Under the pieces are notes generated by a model. It searched no databases. It saw only the letters and a program-made list of their open reading frames with translations, and was not told the DNA's origin. Shown here piece by piece: positions 42,178 through 52,025 of a stretch of 53,068 bases of DNA (position 1 is the first letter of the stretch; each line of letters opens with the position of its first letter). The stretch lies in NCBI GenBank assembly GCA_027306785.1, contig DAHUZB010000011.1:1-53068 (forward strand). Reading direction: 5' to 3'. The stretch is from Vulcanimicrobiota bacterium (lineage in GTDB: Bacteria > Vulcanimicrobiota > Vulcanimicrobiia > Vulcanimicrobiales > Vulcanimicrobiaceae). Position numbers and translations under genes: made by a program.

Positions 42178-45100
42178 CTAGATCTTGACCGAGTAGTAGA
42201 GATAGAACGAACGTCCGATACCGTTCGGGAGATTTACGAACGCGCCGTTACCGCCGAACGCGCCCAAGTACTGCTGGTTGGCGAACGGAACCTGATAATC
42301 GACCGCGTGGTAGCTGTACCCCGTCAGCGGTCCCGCGACGCCCGTCGCGATCGGCTGGTAGCGGTCGTTCAGGAACGTTCCGTTCGACTGGTAGTACTTA
42401 TTGAAGATGTTCTCGACATCGAGACCGATCTTGTAGTTCCCCTTCGGCGGCGAATATTCGAGCGTGATGTTCGCGTAGAAGTTCGGCTTGGTCAGCTTTC
42501 CGCCCGGGCTCGACGTCTCGCTGTTGCCGCGAGTCGCGATCACGTTCGGATTGAAGACCGAACCGGGGTTCATCGGATCGACGTAGAGCGCCGGCCCGAG
42601 GCCCGACGACTGCGCCGCACCGCCCGGCTGCACGTTGGTGTTGGGAACGTTCACGCCTTGATTGTTGATCAGCGCGGCAGTTAACGTACCGTTACCGATC
42701 GGATAGCCGATGTCGTAGCTGAAGCGCGGGTTGATGCGCCAGCCGTTCTTCGTGCGATACGTCAGGCCGAGCGTCGTCTGGAACGGCGACAGGAAGCCGA
42801 CGCGGTATTCGTTGCCGGCGAGCACCGACGCATACGGAATGCTCGGGAAGAAGTCTTCGCCCGACGTCGTCGGAAGCACCGACGAGAACTCGTTCACGTA
42901 GGTCATCGTCCACTGGGCCGAAAGGCCGGTGGCCGATTCGCGCGTGATGTTCACGTCGACACCGTCGCCGAACTCCTTACCGAGGTTCGTCGCCGATGCC
43001 GGTCCGAAGATGACCGTGCCGTTCTTGATGACCGGCTGGCCGTTCGCGTTGAGCAGCGGCTGCGCAACCGTCGCTTCGGTGTTGTTCTGACGACGGAGCC
43101 ACGGCGCGATGCTAACCGCGACACCGTTCAGGATGCCCTTCGTGAACTGATGCTGCAGCGTGACCTGGTAGTTGTTCGAGGTCATCGGCAGAATCGGCTG
43201 ATACGGAAGGCCGAAGAGGTTCTGCGACGCCCAGTAGAGTTCCGAGGCGTAGTTCGTGCAGGCGACCTGATATGGCGCGAAGCCGCACGACGCGACATTG
43301 GTTCCGGACTGTCCGCCCACCGTCGGGATCGCGTACGCGTTGTTCGGGATACCCAGGAACGCCGAGTTGTAGAGACTGTACGGGGCGAGCTTCGCATAGG
43401 CGGCGTAATTATCGAGCGAGTAGCGATCGTCGATCAGGCCGAGCAGCGGGAACGACGCCGCCTTATCGTACGTGAAGCGAATCGCCGTATTACGCGCGAT
43501 CTGCCACGAGATACCGACGCGCGGTTCCAGCACGCTCGGGTGGATCATCGCGTTCGTGATGTTGCTAAAGTTCGGCGTGAACGGACAGTTGCCCGGGCCG
43601 ATCGGGGTATTCGTGTTGTAGTTCGGGTTGGCCGGAGCCGACGCCGGGTTGTACAGGAAGGTACAGTCCGACTGCAGTCCGGGCGTCGGAAGACCGACGA
43701 AGTCGGCTTTCTCGAGACGCAGGCCGACCGAAGCATTGAGGCGATCGTTGAACGAGATCTTATCGTTGATGTAATACGACGTATCGCGACGGTTGAGATC
43801 GCTGTTTTGCGTCGAATACGGAACGGTCAGCTGAGCCGCGTTCGGAAACGCACCGTAGGCATAACCGCACGTGCCGGGACCGAACGGGCAGTTCGGATCG
43901 TTCGGGCTGATGAAGTCGTACGGGGTGAACAGCGTGGGGTTGTTGACCAGGTATGACAGGAAGCTGTAACCCGACGCATTGAAGGCGTAAATCGGGTGCA
44001 GCCAGCGGTAGTCGTAGCCGACTTGCACCAAGTTCTTTTCGTTGATCTGCTTCTGCAGTTTGATCGATCCGCCGAGGCTGTGACCGCCCTGCTGCAAGAA
44101 GAAATCACCGTAGCCGAGCGAGTTCGTACGCGCCGTCGGGAAGTCGAACGTCGTCGTCGCGTTCACGCTGTAGAGATCGGCCGACAGGAACGTCGACGGA
44201 TTGATGATCAGCGTGTAGCCGAGCTTGTACGATTCATTCGGCTGATAGTACGTTTCAGCCGTACGATTCGCTTGTGCGAGCGTCTCCGTCGGCGAGGTCT
44301 GATTGGGATAGAGCGGCGTGATCGCCCCGAGCTGCGCCGGGCTGAGGCCGTAAACGCCGCCGTAGAAGTTCAGGAAATACGGGTTGCAGCTCTGGAAGCA
44401 GAGGCCGTTCAGACCGCCATATCCCTGATAGAAGTTGTGCTGCGCGATATCCGCCAGGAACTGAATCGCCTGATTGTGATTCTTCCCGAAGCGGAAGACG
44501 AAGTTGTTCAGGAACTCTCGGTCGGATTCGAGCAGCCCGCTGAACGATGCACCGATTTGGTTCGCCGGATAGTCGCCGTTGCCGATTTTCGGCTCGGAGT
44601 TTGCACCCGCGAACGCCGCATAATCCGAATACGTCCCGTTCGGCGCGGCGAAGCTGATGTCGGCGTTCATACCGTGGTCGAAGCCGGGTCCGCCGACGCG
44701 GAACTCGCCGTCCGAAGCGCCCGGATAGGTGCCGCGCTTGGCAACGAGGTTAATGACACCGGTACCGTTGGATTGCACCGAAGCGTCACCGACGCCGGGG
44801 GTCAACTGCGCCGACGCAAGGCCGGAGCCCGGAAGCGAGAGAGAGTTGACGAACTGGCCGGTGAAGGCATCGGTATACGGAATGCCGTCGAACGTGAAGC
44901 CTTCTTCGTTTTCACGGCCGCCGTGGATGACCGGATAGCCGCTCGAGTCGTAGCCGACGCCGGGCAGCGACGTGATCAGGTTCGACTCGCTCGTGTTGAG
45001 GTCGGAACCCTGCAGATTCTGCACCTGCGTCGCATTGACGGTGTAGGTGTCCGCGGTCTGTTCCGGCTGGAACGCACTTGCCGCACTACGAGCCGTCACT

Positions 45101-45483
45101 TTCGCAATAGTCTTCAGGCTCTTCGTGAGTTTCGTGTCGACCGTGACCGTCTGGTCGGCGAACACCGTAACGCCGGTAACCTCGCTCGTGTCGAAGCCGG
45201 CTTTGACGAACGACGCGGTGTAGGTATCCGCGAACACACCGGTGATCGCGTAGAAGCCCTTGGCGTCGGTCGAGCTCTTATAGGTGCCGCTCGGGGCGGC
45301 GAGAGTAACTGCTACATCCGCGATCGGGGCACCGGTTGAGCCGGTGACGCGGCCGTGGACGACGCCGGTCGTTCCGGCGAGTGCTGGAGTGAGCGTTGCT
45401 ACAATGCAGGCAACCGCCGCGGCACTAGCTGCGACGGTCCTGACGGCAGCAAACGCGCGCCTCCACACGCGAGTAAGCTCCAT
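42178..45483 (-). CDS. TonB-dependent receptor, Oar-like with carboxypeptidase regulatory domain
   Basis: 1101 residues. Signal peptide (about 1-36), then a carboxypeptidase regulatory-like domain (about 38-115: VVHGRVTGSTGAPIADVAVT), a plug domain (about 140-260: NLITSLPGVGYDSSGYPVIH, ENEEGFTFDGIPYTD) and a 22-strand type barrel ending in YLYYSVKI, with a C-terminal aromatic/hydrophobic pattern fit for BAM insertion. No TonB box is certain. Such Oar-type receptors import large or complex ligands (peptides, glycans, metals). First gene of a four-gene operon with lipoprotein, small exported protein and amidase; AGGGAG lies 10 bases before the ATG at 45483. Confidence 0.93.
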   Translation of the reverse strand: MELTRVWRRAFAAVRTVAASAAAVACIVATLTPALAGTTGVVHGRVTGSTGAPIADVAVTLAAPSGTYKSSTDAKGFYAITGVFADTYTASFVKAGFDTSEVTGVTVFADQTVTVDTKLTKSLKTIAKVTARSAASAFQPEQTADTYTVNATQVQNLQGSDLNTSESNLITSLPGVGYDSSGYPVIHGGRENEEGFTFDGIPYTDAFTGQFVNSLSLPGSGLASAQLTPGVGDASVQSNGTGVINLVAKRGTYPGASDGEFRVGGPGFDHGMNADISFAAPNGTYSDYAAFAGANSEPKIGNGDYPANQIGASFSGLLESDREFLNNFVFRFGKNHNQAIQFLADIAQHNFYQGYGGLNGLCFQSCNPYFLNFYGGVYGLSPAQLGAITPLYPNQTSPTETLAQANRTAETYYQPNESYKLGYTLIINPSTFLSADLYSVNATTTFDFPTARTNSLGYGDFFLQQGGHSLGGSIKLQKQINEKNLVQVGYDYRWLHPIYAFNASGYSFLSYLVNNPTLFTPYDFISPNDPNCPFGPGTCGYAYGAFPNAAQLTVPYSTQNSDLNRRDTSYYINDKISFNDRLNASVGLRLEKADFVGLPTPGLQSDCTFLYNPASAPANPNYNTNTPIGPGNCPFTPNFSNITNAMIHPSVLEPRVGISWQIARNTAIRFTYDKAASFPLLGLIDDRYSLDNYAAYAKLAPYSLYNSAFLGIPNNAYAIPTVGGQSGTNVASCGFAPYQVACTNYASELYWASQNLFGLPYQPILPMTSNNYQVTLQHQFTKGILNGVAVSIAPWLRRQNNTEATVAQPLLNANGQPVIKNGTVIFGPASATNLGKEFGDGVDVNITRESATGLSAQWTMTYVNEFSSVLPTTSGEDFFPSIPYASVLAGNEYRVGFLSPFQTTLGLTYRTKNGWRINPRFSYDIGYPIGNGTLTAALINNQGVNVPNTNVQPGGAAQSSGLGPALYVDPMNPGSVFNPNVIATRGNSETSSPGGKLTKPNFYANITLEYSPPKGNYKIGLDVENIFNKYYQSNGTFLNDRYQPIATGVAGPLTGYSYHAVDYQVPFANQQYLGAFGGNGAFVNLPNGIGRSFYLYYSVKI

Positions 45484-45580
45484 CTAATGGCTCCCTTTAG
45501 GGAAGTGAATGGTAAAACCGCAGGTGACTGGTAGCATAGCTGCCAGGACCTTCGGTTAATCCATCTTAACAGAACCGGAG
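45484..45580 (-). promoter_or_regulatory. promoter and leader of the TonB receptor operon
   Basis: TAAGAT (45568-45563 on the minus strand) is a plausible -10 box. The leader then contains a hairpin with CTGG / CCAG and AGC / GCT pairs at 45546-45528, and a ribosome site GGGAG at 45495-45491. No known riboswitch class was recognised. The remaining bases to 45637 hold nothing else that I can support. Confidence 0.4.
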
Positions 45581-45637
45581 CCGAAATGGGTTTCGTTCAG
45601 AAGCTTTTTTTAGGTTCGGAGTTGACCGAGGTCGCCG

Positions 45638-48265
45638 TCAAACGGGTACATTCGACGATTCGCCGGTTGCAAAGGTTAGCATACCGGCCATGTCATCGAA
45701 GCCGACACGAACCGTGTCGCCGTCGTGCACCTCGCCCGCGAGGATGCGGCGGCCGAGCGGCGTCTCGAGCTCCTTTTGGATCGTGCGCTTGAGCGGACGC
45801 GCGCCGTAGCTCGGATCGTAGCCCGCCTTGACCAGATGTCGCGCCGCCGCCGCGTCGAGCACCAGGGTGATCCTGCGCTCCGCCAGGCGCGCGCGAAGCC
45901 GACCGAGCTGGATCTCGACGATCGATCCCAGCTGCTCCTCGCTCAGTGCGTGGAAGACGATCGTCTCATCGACGCGATTCAAGAACTCGGGACGGAAGTG
46001 CGCGCGCAACTCCTCCATCACGGTCGCCCGCATGATCGCTTCTTCCGCGCCGCCGAGCGCGCCGCGATATTCGAGGATGCGATGGCTGCCGATATTCGAG
46101 GTCATGATCACGATCGTGTTGCGGAAGTCCACCGTGTGGCCTTGCCCGTCGGTCAGCCGCCCGTCGTCGAGAATCTGCAAGAACACGTTGAACACGTCGT
46201 GGTGCGCTTTCTCGATCTCATCGAAGAGGATCACCGAGTAGGGACGGCGCCGCACCGCTTCGGTGAGTTGACCGCCCTCTTCGTAGCCGACGTATCCCGG
46301 CGGTGCGCCGAGCAGACGCGCGACCGTGTGGCGCTCCTGATACTCCGACATGTCGATCCGAATGAGCGCGCGTTCGTCATCGAAGAGATAGTCTGCGAGC
46401 GCGCGCGCGAGCTCGGTCTTGCCCACGCCGGTCGGGCCGAGGAAGATGAACGAGCCGATCGGACGATTGGGATCGGCGAGACCCGAGCGCGAGCGCAGTA
46501 CCGCCTCGGCCACCGCGTCGACCGCTTCATCCTGGCCGATGACGCGCTTGTGCAGCTCGTCCGCGAGGTTGAGCAGCTTCTGCTTCTCGCCTTCGAGTAG
46601 CTTCGCTACCGGAATGCCGGTCCAGCGCCCGATCACCTCGGCGATGTCGCTCTCGTCCACTTCCTCTTTCGAGAGTCGGCCGCCGGGCGCACTTTGCAGG
46701 CGCTGCTCTTCGGCCGCGAGCTCCCTTTCGATCGCGGCGAGACGCCCGTACTTCAACTCCGCGACGGTATTGAGATCGTACTGGCGTTCCGCCTGTTCGA
46801 TCTGCAACTTGGTCGAGTCGATCTGCTCGCGCAGTTCGCGCAGACGGAGCGAAGCCGAACGCTCAGCCTCCCAGCGGATGCGCAGCGTGTGCTGTTCCTC
46901 GCGCAGCTCGGCGAGTTCGCGTTCGAGCGCATCGAGCCGTTCGCGACTCGCACGATCCTCTTCTTTTTTGAGCGCCTCGCGCTCGATCTCGAGCTGCATC
47001 ACGCGTCGTGATACCTCGTCGAGTTCGGTCGGCATCGAATCGATTTCGGTACGCAGCTTGGCCGCGGCTTCATCGACCAGATCGATCGCCTTGTCGGGCA
47101 AGAAGCGATCCGCGATGTAGCGATTGCTCATCGTCGCGGCCGCGACGAGCGCGCTGTCCTTGATACGCACGCCGTGGTGCGCTTCGTATTTCTCGCGCAG
47201 CCCGCGCAGAATGGAGATCGTATCTTCGACGCTCGGCTGATCCACGAAGACCGGCTGAAAGCGGCGCTCGAGCGCGGCGTCCTTCTCGATGTACTTGCGG
47301 TACTCATCGAGCGTGGTCGCGCCGATCATGTGCAGTTCGCCGCGAGCGAGCATCGGTTTGAGCAGGTTCCCCGCATCCATCGCGCCCTCGGTCTTGCCCG
47401 CGCCGACGACGGTGTGCAATTCGTCGATGAAGAGCACGATCTGCCCTTCGCTATTGGAGACGTCTTTCAACACGGCTTTGAGGCGCTCTTCGAATTCGCC
47501 GCGATACTTCGCGCCGGCGATCAGCGCTCCCATGTCGAGCGAGACCACGCGTTTGTTCTTCAAACCCTCCGGCACGTCGCCGCGAACGATGCGCTGCGCG
47601 AGGCCTTCGACGATCGCGGTCTTACCGACGCCGGGGTCGCCGATGAGGACGGGGTTGTTTTTGGTGCGGCGCGAGAGCACTTGCACGATGCGACGAATTT
47701 CGTCGTCGCGCCCGATTACCGGATCGAGCTTGCCACGCTCGGCTTCGAGCGTGAGATCGCGCCCGTAGCGCTCGAGCGATTTATAGGTGCCTTCGGGGTC
47801 TTTCGTGGTGACGCGCTGGTTGCCGCGGACGTCGCGCAGGGCTTGCAGCAGTTTATCGCGCGTGATGCCGGCTTCGCGGAAAAGTTGGCCGACCGCGCCG
47901 GATGCTTGCGACATCGCGAGCAGCACGTGCTCCACCGACGTATAGTCGTCTTGCAGCGCTTGGGCCTCGGTCTCGGCCGTTGCCATCACCCGCCCGAGTT
48001 CGGGCGAAAGCGTCACCTGAGCCGAATCGGCATTACTGCCGGAGAGCCGCGGGAGCTTGCCGATCGCGGCGTCGGCGGCGCGGGCGATCGCCTTCGGGTC
48101 GGCGCCGGCCTTAGCGAGGATGTCCGGCGCGATGCCGCGCTCCTGCTCGAGCAGGGCGGCCAGCATGTGCTCGGGGGTCGTCTGGGTGTTGTGTTCGTGC
48201 AAGGCGCGGGTATATGCCCCGTTGAGCGCATCCGAGACGCGTTCGGTCATTTTTTCGACGTTCAT
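45638..48265 (-). CDS. clpB: ATP-dependent disaggregase ClpB
   Basis: 875 residues, normal for ClpB. Clp_N double repeat (1-145: [20 protein letters not shown]), NBD1 with Walker [10 protein letters not shown] and Walker B VLFIDELH, the long coiled-coil middle domain (about 400-530, [20 protein letters not shown]) that sets it apart from ClpA/ClpC, and NBD2 with GPTGVGKTE. It lacks the ClpP-binding loop of ClpA/X. It works with DnaK to resolve aggregates. The upstream region shows no CIRCE or HAIR inverted repeat that I can recognise. ATG at 48265. Confidence 0.97.
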   Translation of the reverse strand: MNVEKMTERVSDALNGAYTRALHEHNTQTTPEHMLAALLEQERGIAPDILAKAGADPKAIARAADAAIGKLPRLSGSNADSAQVTLSPELGRVMATAETEAQALQDDYTSVEHVLLAMSQASGAVGQLFREAGITRDKLLQALRDVRGNQRVTTKDPEGTYKSLERYGRDLTLEAERGKLDPVIGRDDEIRRIVQVLSRRTKNNPVLIGDPGVGKTAIVEGLAQRIVRGDVPEGLKNKRVVSLDMGALIAGAKYRGEFEERLKAVLKDVSNSEGQIVLFIDELHTVVGAGKTEGAMDAGNLLKPMLARGELHMIGATTLDEYRKYIEKDAALERRFQPVFVDQPSVEDTISILRGLREKYEAHHGVRIKDSALVAAATMSNRYIADRFLPDKAIDLVDEAAAKLRTEIDSMPTELDEVSRRVMQLEIEREALKKEEDRASRERLDALERELAELREEQHTLRIRWEAERSASLRLRELREQIDSTKLQIEQAERQYDLNTVAELKYGRLAAIERELAAEEQRLQSAPGGRLSKEEVDESDIAEVIGRWTGIPVAKLLEGEKQKLLNLADELHKRVIGQDEAVDAVAEAVLRSRSGLADPNRPIGSFIFLGPTGVGKTELARALADYLFDDERALIRIDMSEYQERHTVARLLGAPPGYVGYEEGGQLTEAVRRRPYSVILFDEIEKAHHDVFNVFLQILDDGRLTDGQGHTVDFRNTIVIMTSNIGSHRILEYRGALGGAEEAIMRATVMEELRAHFRPEFLNRVDETIVFHALSEEQLGSIVEIQLGRLRARLAERRITLVLDAAAARHLVKAGYDPSYGARPLKRTIQKELETPLGRRILAGEVHDGDTVRVGFDDMAGMLTFATGESSNVPV

Positions 48266-48336
48266 GGCTACTTAATTCTACCGCTATTCCGGCGAAAAAG
48301 TTGCAGGGCTACCCTGCCAAGGGAAGACGGCAAGGC

Positions 48337-48384
48337 TTGACATAATAGGCAATATATCGTAGGCTACTTATATATCATAAGCTA
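48337..48384 (+). promoter_or_regulatory. yceI promoter with direct and inverted repeats
   Basis: TTGACA (48337-48342) and TAGGCT (48360-48365) are a -35/-10 pair with 17 bases between. TATATCGTAGGCTA (48353-48366) is repeated as TATATCATAAGCTA (48371-48384) with two changes, 18 bases apart. CTTAT-ATATC-ATAAG (48367-48381) is an inverted repeat just after the -10. This is the best promoter in the window and a likely regulator target. Confidence 0.7.
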
Positions 48385-48402
48385 TAGGAGCAGTTCTGCC
48401 TG

Positions 48403-48942
48403 ATGTCCACATTCAATCTCGACCCCACCCATTCCAGCATCGAGTTCACCGTCCGTCACATGGTGTTCTCGAAGGTTCGCGGCACGTTCACCGCCTTCAC
48501 GATCGATCTCGATATCGACGATGCGACCAACCTTCCCACCTCGGTCGAGGCCTCGATCGACGCGGCCTCGGTCTCCACCAACGTCGCCGACCGCGACGCA
48601 CATTTGAAGTCGCCCGACTTTTTGGATGCGGCGCAATTCCCGAAGCTGACGTTCGCGAGCACCTCGGTCACGGGTACCGCGGACGCAATGACGATCGCCG
48701 GAAACCTGACGATTCACGGCGTCACCAAGCCGGTCTCGCTCTCGGCAACCTTCGACGGACGCGGTAAGGACCCGTGGGGCAACGATCGCATCGCCTACAG
48801 CGCGAATGCGAAGATCAACCGCAAGGATTTCGGTTTAACCTGGAACCAGGCACTCGAAGCGGGCGGCGTGCTCGTCGGCGAGGATATCGAGATCGCGCTC
48901 TCTATCCAAGCCGTCCGCGCAGGCCAACCCGCCGCAGTCTAA
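48403..48942 (+). CDS. YceI-family protein
   Basis: 179 residues with the whole YceI lipocalin-like barrel: FNLDPTHSSIEFTVRHMVFS, the RGTFTAFTIDLDID strand, SPDFLDAAQFPKLTFASTSV and NLTIHGVTKPVSLSATFDG are the family's conserved strands. No signal peptide, so a cytoplasmic member; these bind isoprenoids or similar lipids and are often induced by base or osmotic stress. AGGAG at about 48386-48390 is the ribosome site. Divergent from clpB, convergent with the BNR protein. Confidence 0.93.
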   Translation: MSTFNLDPTHSSIEFTVRHMVFSKVRGTFTAFTIDLDIDDATNLPTSVEASIDAASVSTNVADRDAHLKSPDFLDAAQFPKLTFASTSVTGTADAMTIAGNLTIHGVTKPVSLSATFDGRGKDPWGNDRIAYSANAKINRKDFGLTWNQALEAGGVLVGEDIEIALSIQAVRAGQPAAV

Positions 48943-48956
48943 CCCGCGCTAGCGGG
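48943..48956. terminator. short hairpin between convergent yceI and BNR genes
   Basis: CCCGC-GCTA-GCGGG forms a 5-bp stem directly after the yceI stop and across the stop of the convergent gene. No U-run follows on either side, so a terminator role is uncertain. Confidence 0.25.
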
Positions 48957-51945
48957 CCCCGGCAATCCGCTTGAAGCCGGCATCGATACCCGCATACGCG
49001 CGGGCGATCGATGCCGCTTCTTGCAGTTGCGCTTGGTTCGGGCCCTGGTACGAGCTGCTCAACCGCGAGAGCAAGTCCAGAACGCGCTCGCGCAGTTGTG
49101 CCGGCCCTTCGAGGTCCTCGATGTTCTTCGGGTCCAGCGTGAGCCGGTGGCGGAACGCAAGGAGTCCCGCCGCTTCCTGGCCGTGCGCGTGCTTCAGGCG
49201 CGCATCGATCGTATTGAGCATCGCGTCGATCCCGCTCAACTCGCTATTGAGTTGTGAGACCGCCGCGTAATGCTCTTGGTAAGGAGCCGGCGAGGTGCCG
49301 GTCCGCGGATCGGGCTTCACGACGACCGGTTGCGCCGTCGTCGTGCCGTCGACGGTCAGGCGAACCGTATAGGTTCCCGGAACCACGCGCGCGCCGGCGT
49401 TGGGGAAGGGTTGATTCGCAAGGAACGTGCCCTTCCACGGGGTCGGAGCGTCCTCGTTCAGATCCCACGACGTCCGGTTCATCCCGACGTGCATCGGAAC
49501 GTCCTTGCCGGTGAGATGGCGCACGACGCGCCCGCTCGCATCGACGATGTCGATGGCCGCGTGCTTGGGAGCGCGCGCGAGATAGTACGTGATCAAGGCA
49601 CCGTACGGAGTATTGGTGCCGACGAAGTCGTTACTCGGTAGCAGCGGCTTGGTGAAGGTATGGATCGGCGAAGCCGTCCAGGTGAGGTAGGTTGGGCGAA
49701 CGGCGAAGAGCGTCATCGCCGTCGTCCGCGCTTTGGCCCATTCCTGGAGCGGGCGCAGATCGTCGAAGATCCAGATGCCGCGACCGTGCGACGCCACCAA
49801 CAAGTCGTCCGCATCGGGCTGAATCTCGAGATCGTAGATAGCGGTGGCGGGCATGTTCAGTCGCAGCGAGTGCCAGTGGCCGCCGCGATCGAACGAAACG
49901 AACACGCCGCGCTGCGTACCGGCATAGAGCAGGTTCGGATCGACCGGGTCTTCGCGGATGCTCCGCACGAAGAAGTCGCGCGGCAGATTCCCGGCAATCG
50001 ATTTCCAGGTTTTGCCGTAATCGTCGGTGAGGAAAATATAGGGATGGTCGTCACCGCTCATATGGCGATCGACCGCAATATAGGCCGTGCCGGCCGAATA
50101 ATGCCCCGGCTCGACGGTCGGCACCCGCCCGAACGACGGCATCGCCGCAGGCGTGACGTTCGTCCAGTGCGCGCCGCCGTCGCGCGTGAGCTGTACGACG
50201 CCGTCGTCCGTGCTCACCCACATCAGCCCGCCGGCGAGTTTCGAGACGCCGATATCGAGGATGGTATCCGAAGTTTCGGCACCCGATTCGTCGCGCGTTA
50301 TCGGGCCGCCGGTGTGCCCCTGATGGGCCTTGTCGTTACGGGTAAGATCGGGACTGATCGCCGTCCAGGTTTGGCCGTGGTCGGCGCTCTCGAAGACGAC
50401 GTTCCCGCCGACGAGCGCCTTGCCGTCGTTGGTAAACGTGATGGGCGATTCCCAATTGAAGCGATACTTCAACGCCGACGCGGCTTCGTCGCCGTTGATC
50501 TCCGCGTCGGGAGAGACTTCGCGCGCGTCCAACGTGCGAACGTCACTCAAAAAGACCTGCCCGGTATCGGACGCCGTCGAGGTGGACCAGACCAGGTTCG
50601 GATCTTTCGGGTCGTAGACGGCCCACATGCCGTCACCCGGCGCGATCGTGTACCAATCGCGATTGAGCACGCCGACACCGTTGGTGGAGCTGGACGGCCC
50701 GCACCACGTATTGTCGTCCTGCAAACCGAAGCACACGTTGTAATACGGCAGCGTGTGGTCGAAGCCGATGCGATACGGCTGCGCGAAGGGCAGATCGTAT
50801 GGTTGCCACACGCTCTGCATGCTATCGTTGGACATCACCACCGCTTCGTCGCTCGCGATCGCCACGCGCCGCCCGTCGTGCGACCACCAGACGAAGTGAT
50901 AATCCCATCCGGCCGCGAGCGCGACCGGCTTGAACGTTTTACCGCCGTCGGTCGTCATCGACAGGACCAGCGAGACATTGATGAGCCGATTCGGGTCGGC
51001 CGGGTCGACGTAGATGCGATTGAAGTAGAACGGGCGTGCGCCCAGCAACGGGTTGTGCGGCATCGCCTTCCACGTGACGCCTTCGTTATCCGACCGCCAG
51101 AGTTCGCCGTGTTTGGCTTGAATGATCGCATAGACGCGGTTCGAGGTGCCGGCGGCGAGGCCGATGCGGCCGATGATGCCGCCCGGCAATCCATGGCCGG
51201 TGAGTTTCTGCCACGTCGCGCCGTTATCGGTCGAACGATAGATCGCGTCGAGCGGGCCGCCGCTGCTCATGTGCCACGACGAGCGGCGGAACTGCCAGAT
51301 GCCCGCGAACAGCGTTGAAGGATGGTCCGGCGAGCGCACCAGATCCGACGCACCGCTCGAAGGCCCGACGTACAGCGTATGCGCCCAGTGCGCGCCTGCA
51401 TCGTGGGTCACGTACACGCCGCGGGAGTGGCTGTCGGCAAAAGGGTTGCCGAGAACGCCGACCGCCACCGTGCGCGTGTCGCGCGGGTCGATCGAGATGC
51501 GCGCGATCCGTTGCGACGATGCGAGGCCGGCATGGTGCCAGGTCTTACCGCCGTCGGTCGAATGCCAGAGCCCGTCGCCGCTCTCGGACGTGTTGCGCGG
51601 ATAGGCCTCGCCCGTACCGACCCAGACGTCGTTCGCGTTTTTCGGCGAAACCGCAATCGCACCGATCGGCGCGACCGGCTGCCGGTCGAACACCGGACGC
51701 CACGACACGCCGCCGTCGGTCGATTTGAAGACGCCGCCGCCGGCACCTCCGGCGTAGTACACCATCGGGTCGGTATCGCTGCCCGCGATTGCCGTCGCGC
51801 GGCCCCCCGCAATGGCGGGGCCGATCGCTCGATAGTGCAACGCTGCGAACGCAGCCGAATCCGTGTCCGCGTTAGCGGCGGTCACGGTGCAAAGCGGCAA
51901 AACCAACGCGGTCATGCCAAGGAGGGCGACGCGTAAACCGTTCAT
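48949..51945 (-). CDS. large exported BNR/sortilin-like beta-propeller protein
   Basis: 998 residues with a signal peptide (ALLGMTALVLPLCTVTAANA). Repeated BNR/Asp-box signatures: GVFKSTDGGVSWRPV, GLWHSTDGGKTWHHA, AIYRSTDNGATWQKL, VFESADHGQTWTAI, FLTDDYGKTWKSI. They form one or two six/seven-bladed propellers of the VPS10/sortilin type up to about residue 730. A C-terminal beta domain (ITYYLARAPKHAAIDIVDAS) resembles FlgD Ig-like units, followed by a helical tail (ELSGIDAMLNTIDARLKHAH). Proteins like this are often annotated as glycosyl hydrolases but lack proven catalysis. The start at 51945 gives the signal peptide. Confidence 0.85.
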   Translation of the reverse strand: MNGLRVALLGMTALVLPLCTVTAANADTDSAAFAALHYRAIGPAIAGGRATAIAGSDTDPMVYYAGGAGGGVFKSTDGGVSWRPVFDRQPVAPIGAIAVSPKNANDVWVGTGEAYPRNTSESGDGLWHSTDGGKTWHHAGLASSQRIARISIDPRDTRTVAVGVLGNPFADSHSRGVYVTHDAGAHWAHTLYVGPSSGASDLVRSPDHPSTLFAGIWQFRRSSWHMSSGGPLDAIYRSTDNGATWQKLTGHGLPGGIIGRIGLAAGTSNRVYAIIQAKHGELWRSDNEGVTWKAMPHNPLLGARPFYFNRIYVDPADPNRLINVSLVLSMTTDGGKTFKPVALAAGWDYHFVWWSHDGRRVAIASDEAVVMSNDSMQSVWQPYDLPFAQPYRIGFDHTLPYYNVCFGLQDDNTWCGPSSSTNGVGVLNRDWYTIAPGDGMWAVYDPKDPNLVWSTSTASDTGQVFLSDVRTLDAREVSPDAEINGDEAASALKYRFNWESPITFTNDGKALVGGNVVFESADHGQTWTAISPDLTRNDKAHQGHTGGPITRDESGAETSDTILDIGVSKLAGGLMWVSTDDGVVQLTRDGGAHWTNVTPAAMPSFGRVPTVEPGHYSAGTAYIAVDRHMSGDDHPYIFLTDDYGKTWKSIAGNLPRDFFVRSIREDPVDPNLLYAGTQRGVFVSFDRGGHWHSLRLNMPATAIYDLEIQPDADDLLVASHGRGIWIFDDLRPLQEWAKARTTAMTLFAVRPTYLTWTASPIHTFTKPLLPSNDFVGTNTPYGALITYYLARAPKHAAIDIVDASGRVVRHLTGKDVPMHVGMNRTSWDLNEDAPTPWKGTFLANQPFPNAGARVVPGTYTVRLTVDGTTTAQPVVVKPDPRTGTSPAPYQEHYAAVSQLNSELSGIDAMLNTIDARLKHAHGQEAAGLLAFRHRLTLDPKNIEDLEGPAQLRERVLDLLSRLSSSYQGPNQAQLQEAASIARAYAGIDAGFKRIAGAR

Positions 51946-52025
51946 GTGCGGAGCATACGGGCAAAGCGCGCAAAACCTTTGTTCGCGGCGGGCCGGAGCG
52001 ACGCGTTGCCGAACGGTGCCAGAGT

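Noticed and set aside
45484-45637. Possible riboswitch in the leader of the TonB receptor operon
   Set aside because: A hairpin exists, but no cobalamin, c-di-GMP or other known conserved core could be recognised.
45585-45640. Terminator after clpB
   Set aside because: The run of seven T is on the plus strand, so the clpB transcript has A there, and the stem is too weak.
48266-48336. Heat-shock operator (CIRCE or HAIR) upstream of clpB
   Set aside because: Neither the TTAGCACTC-type nor the CTTGAGT-type inverted repeat is present.
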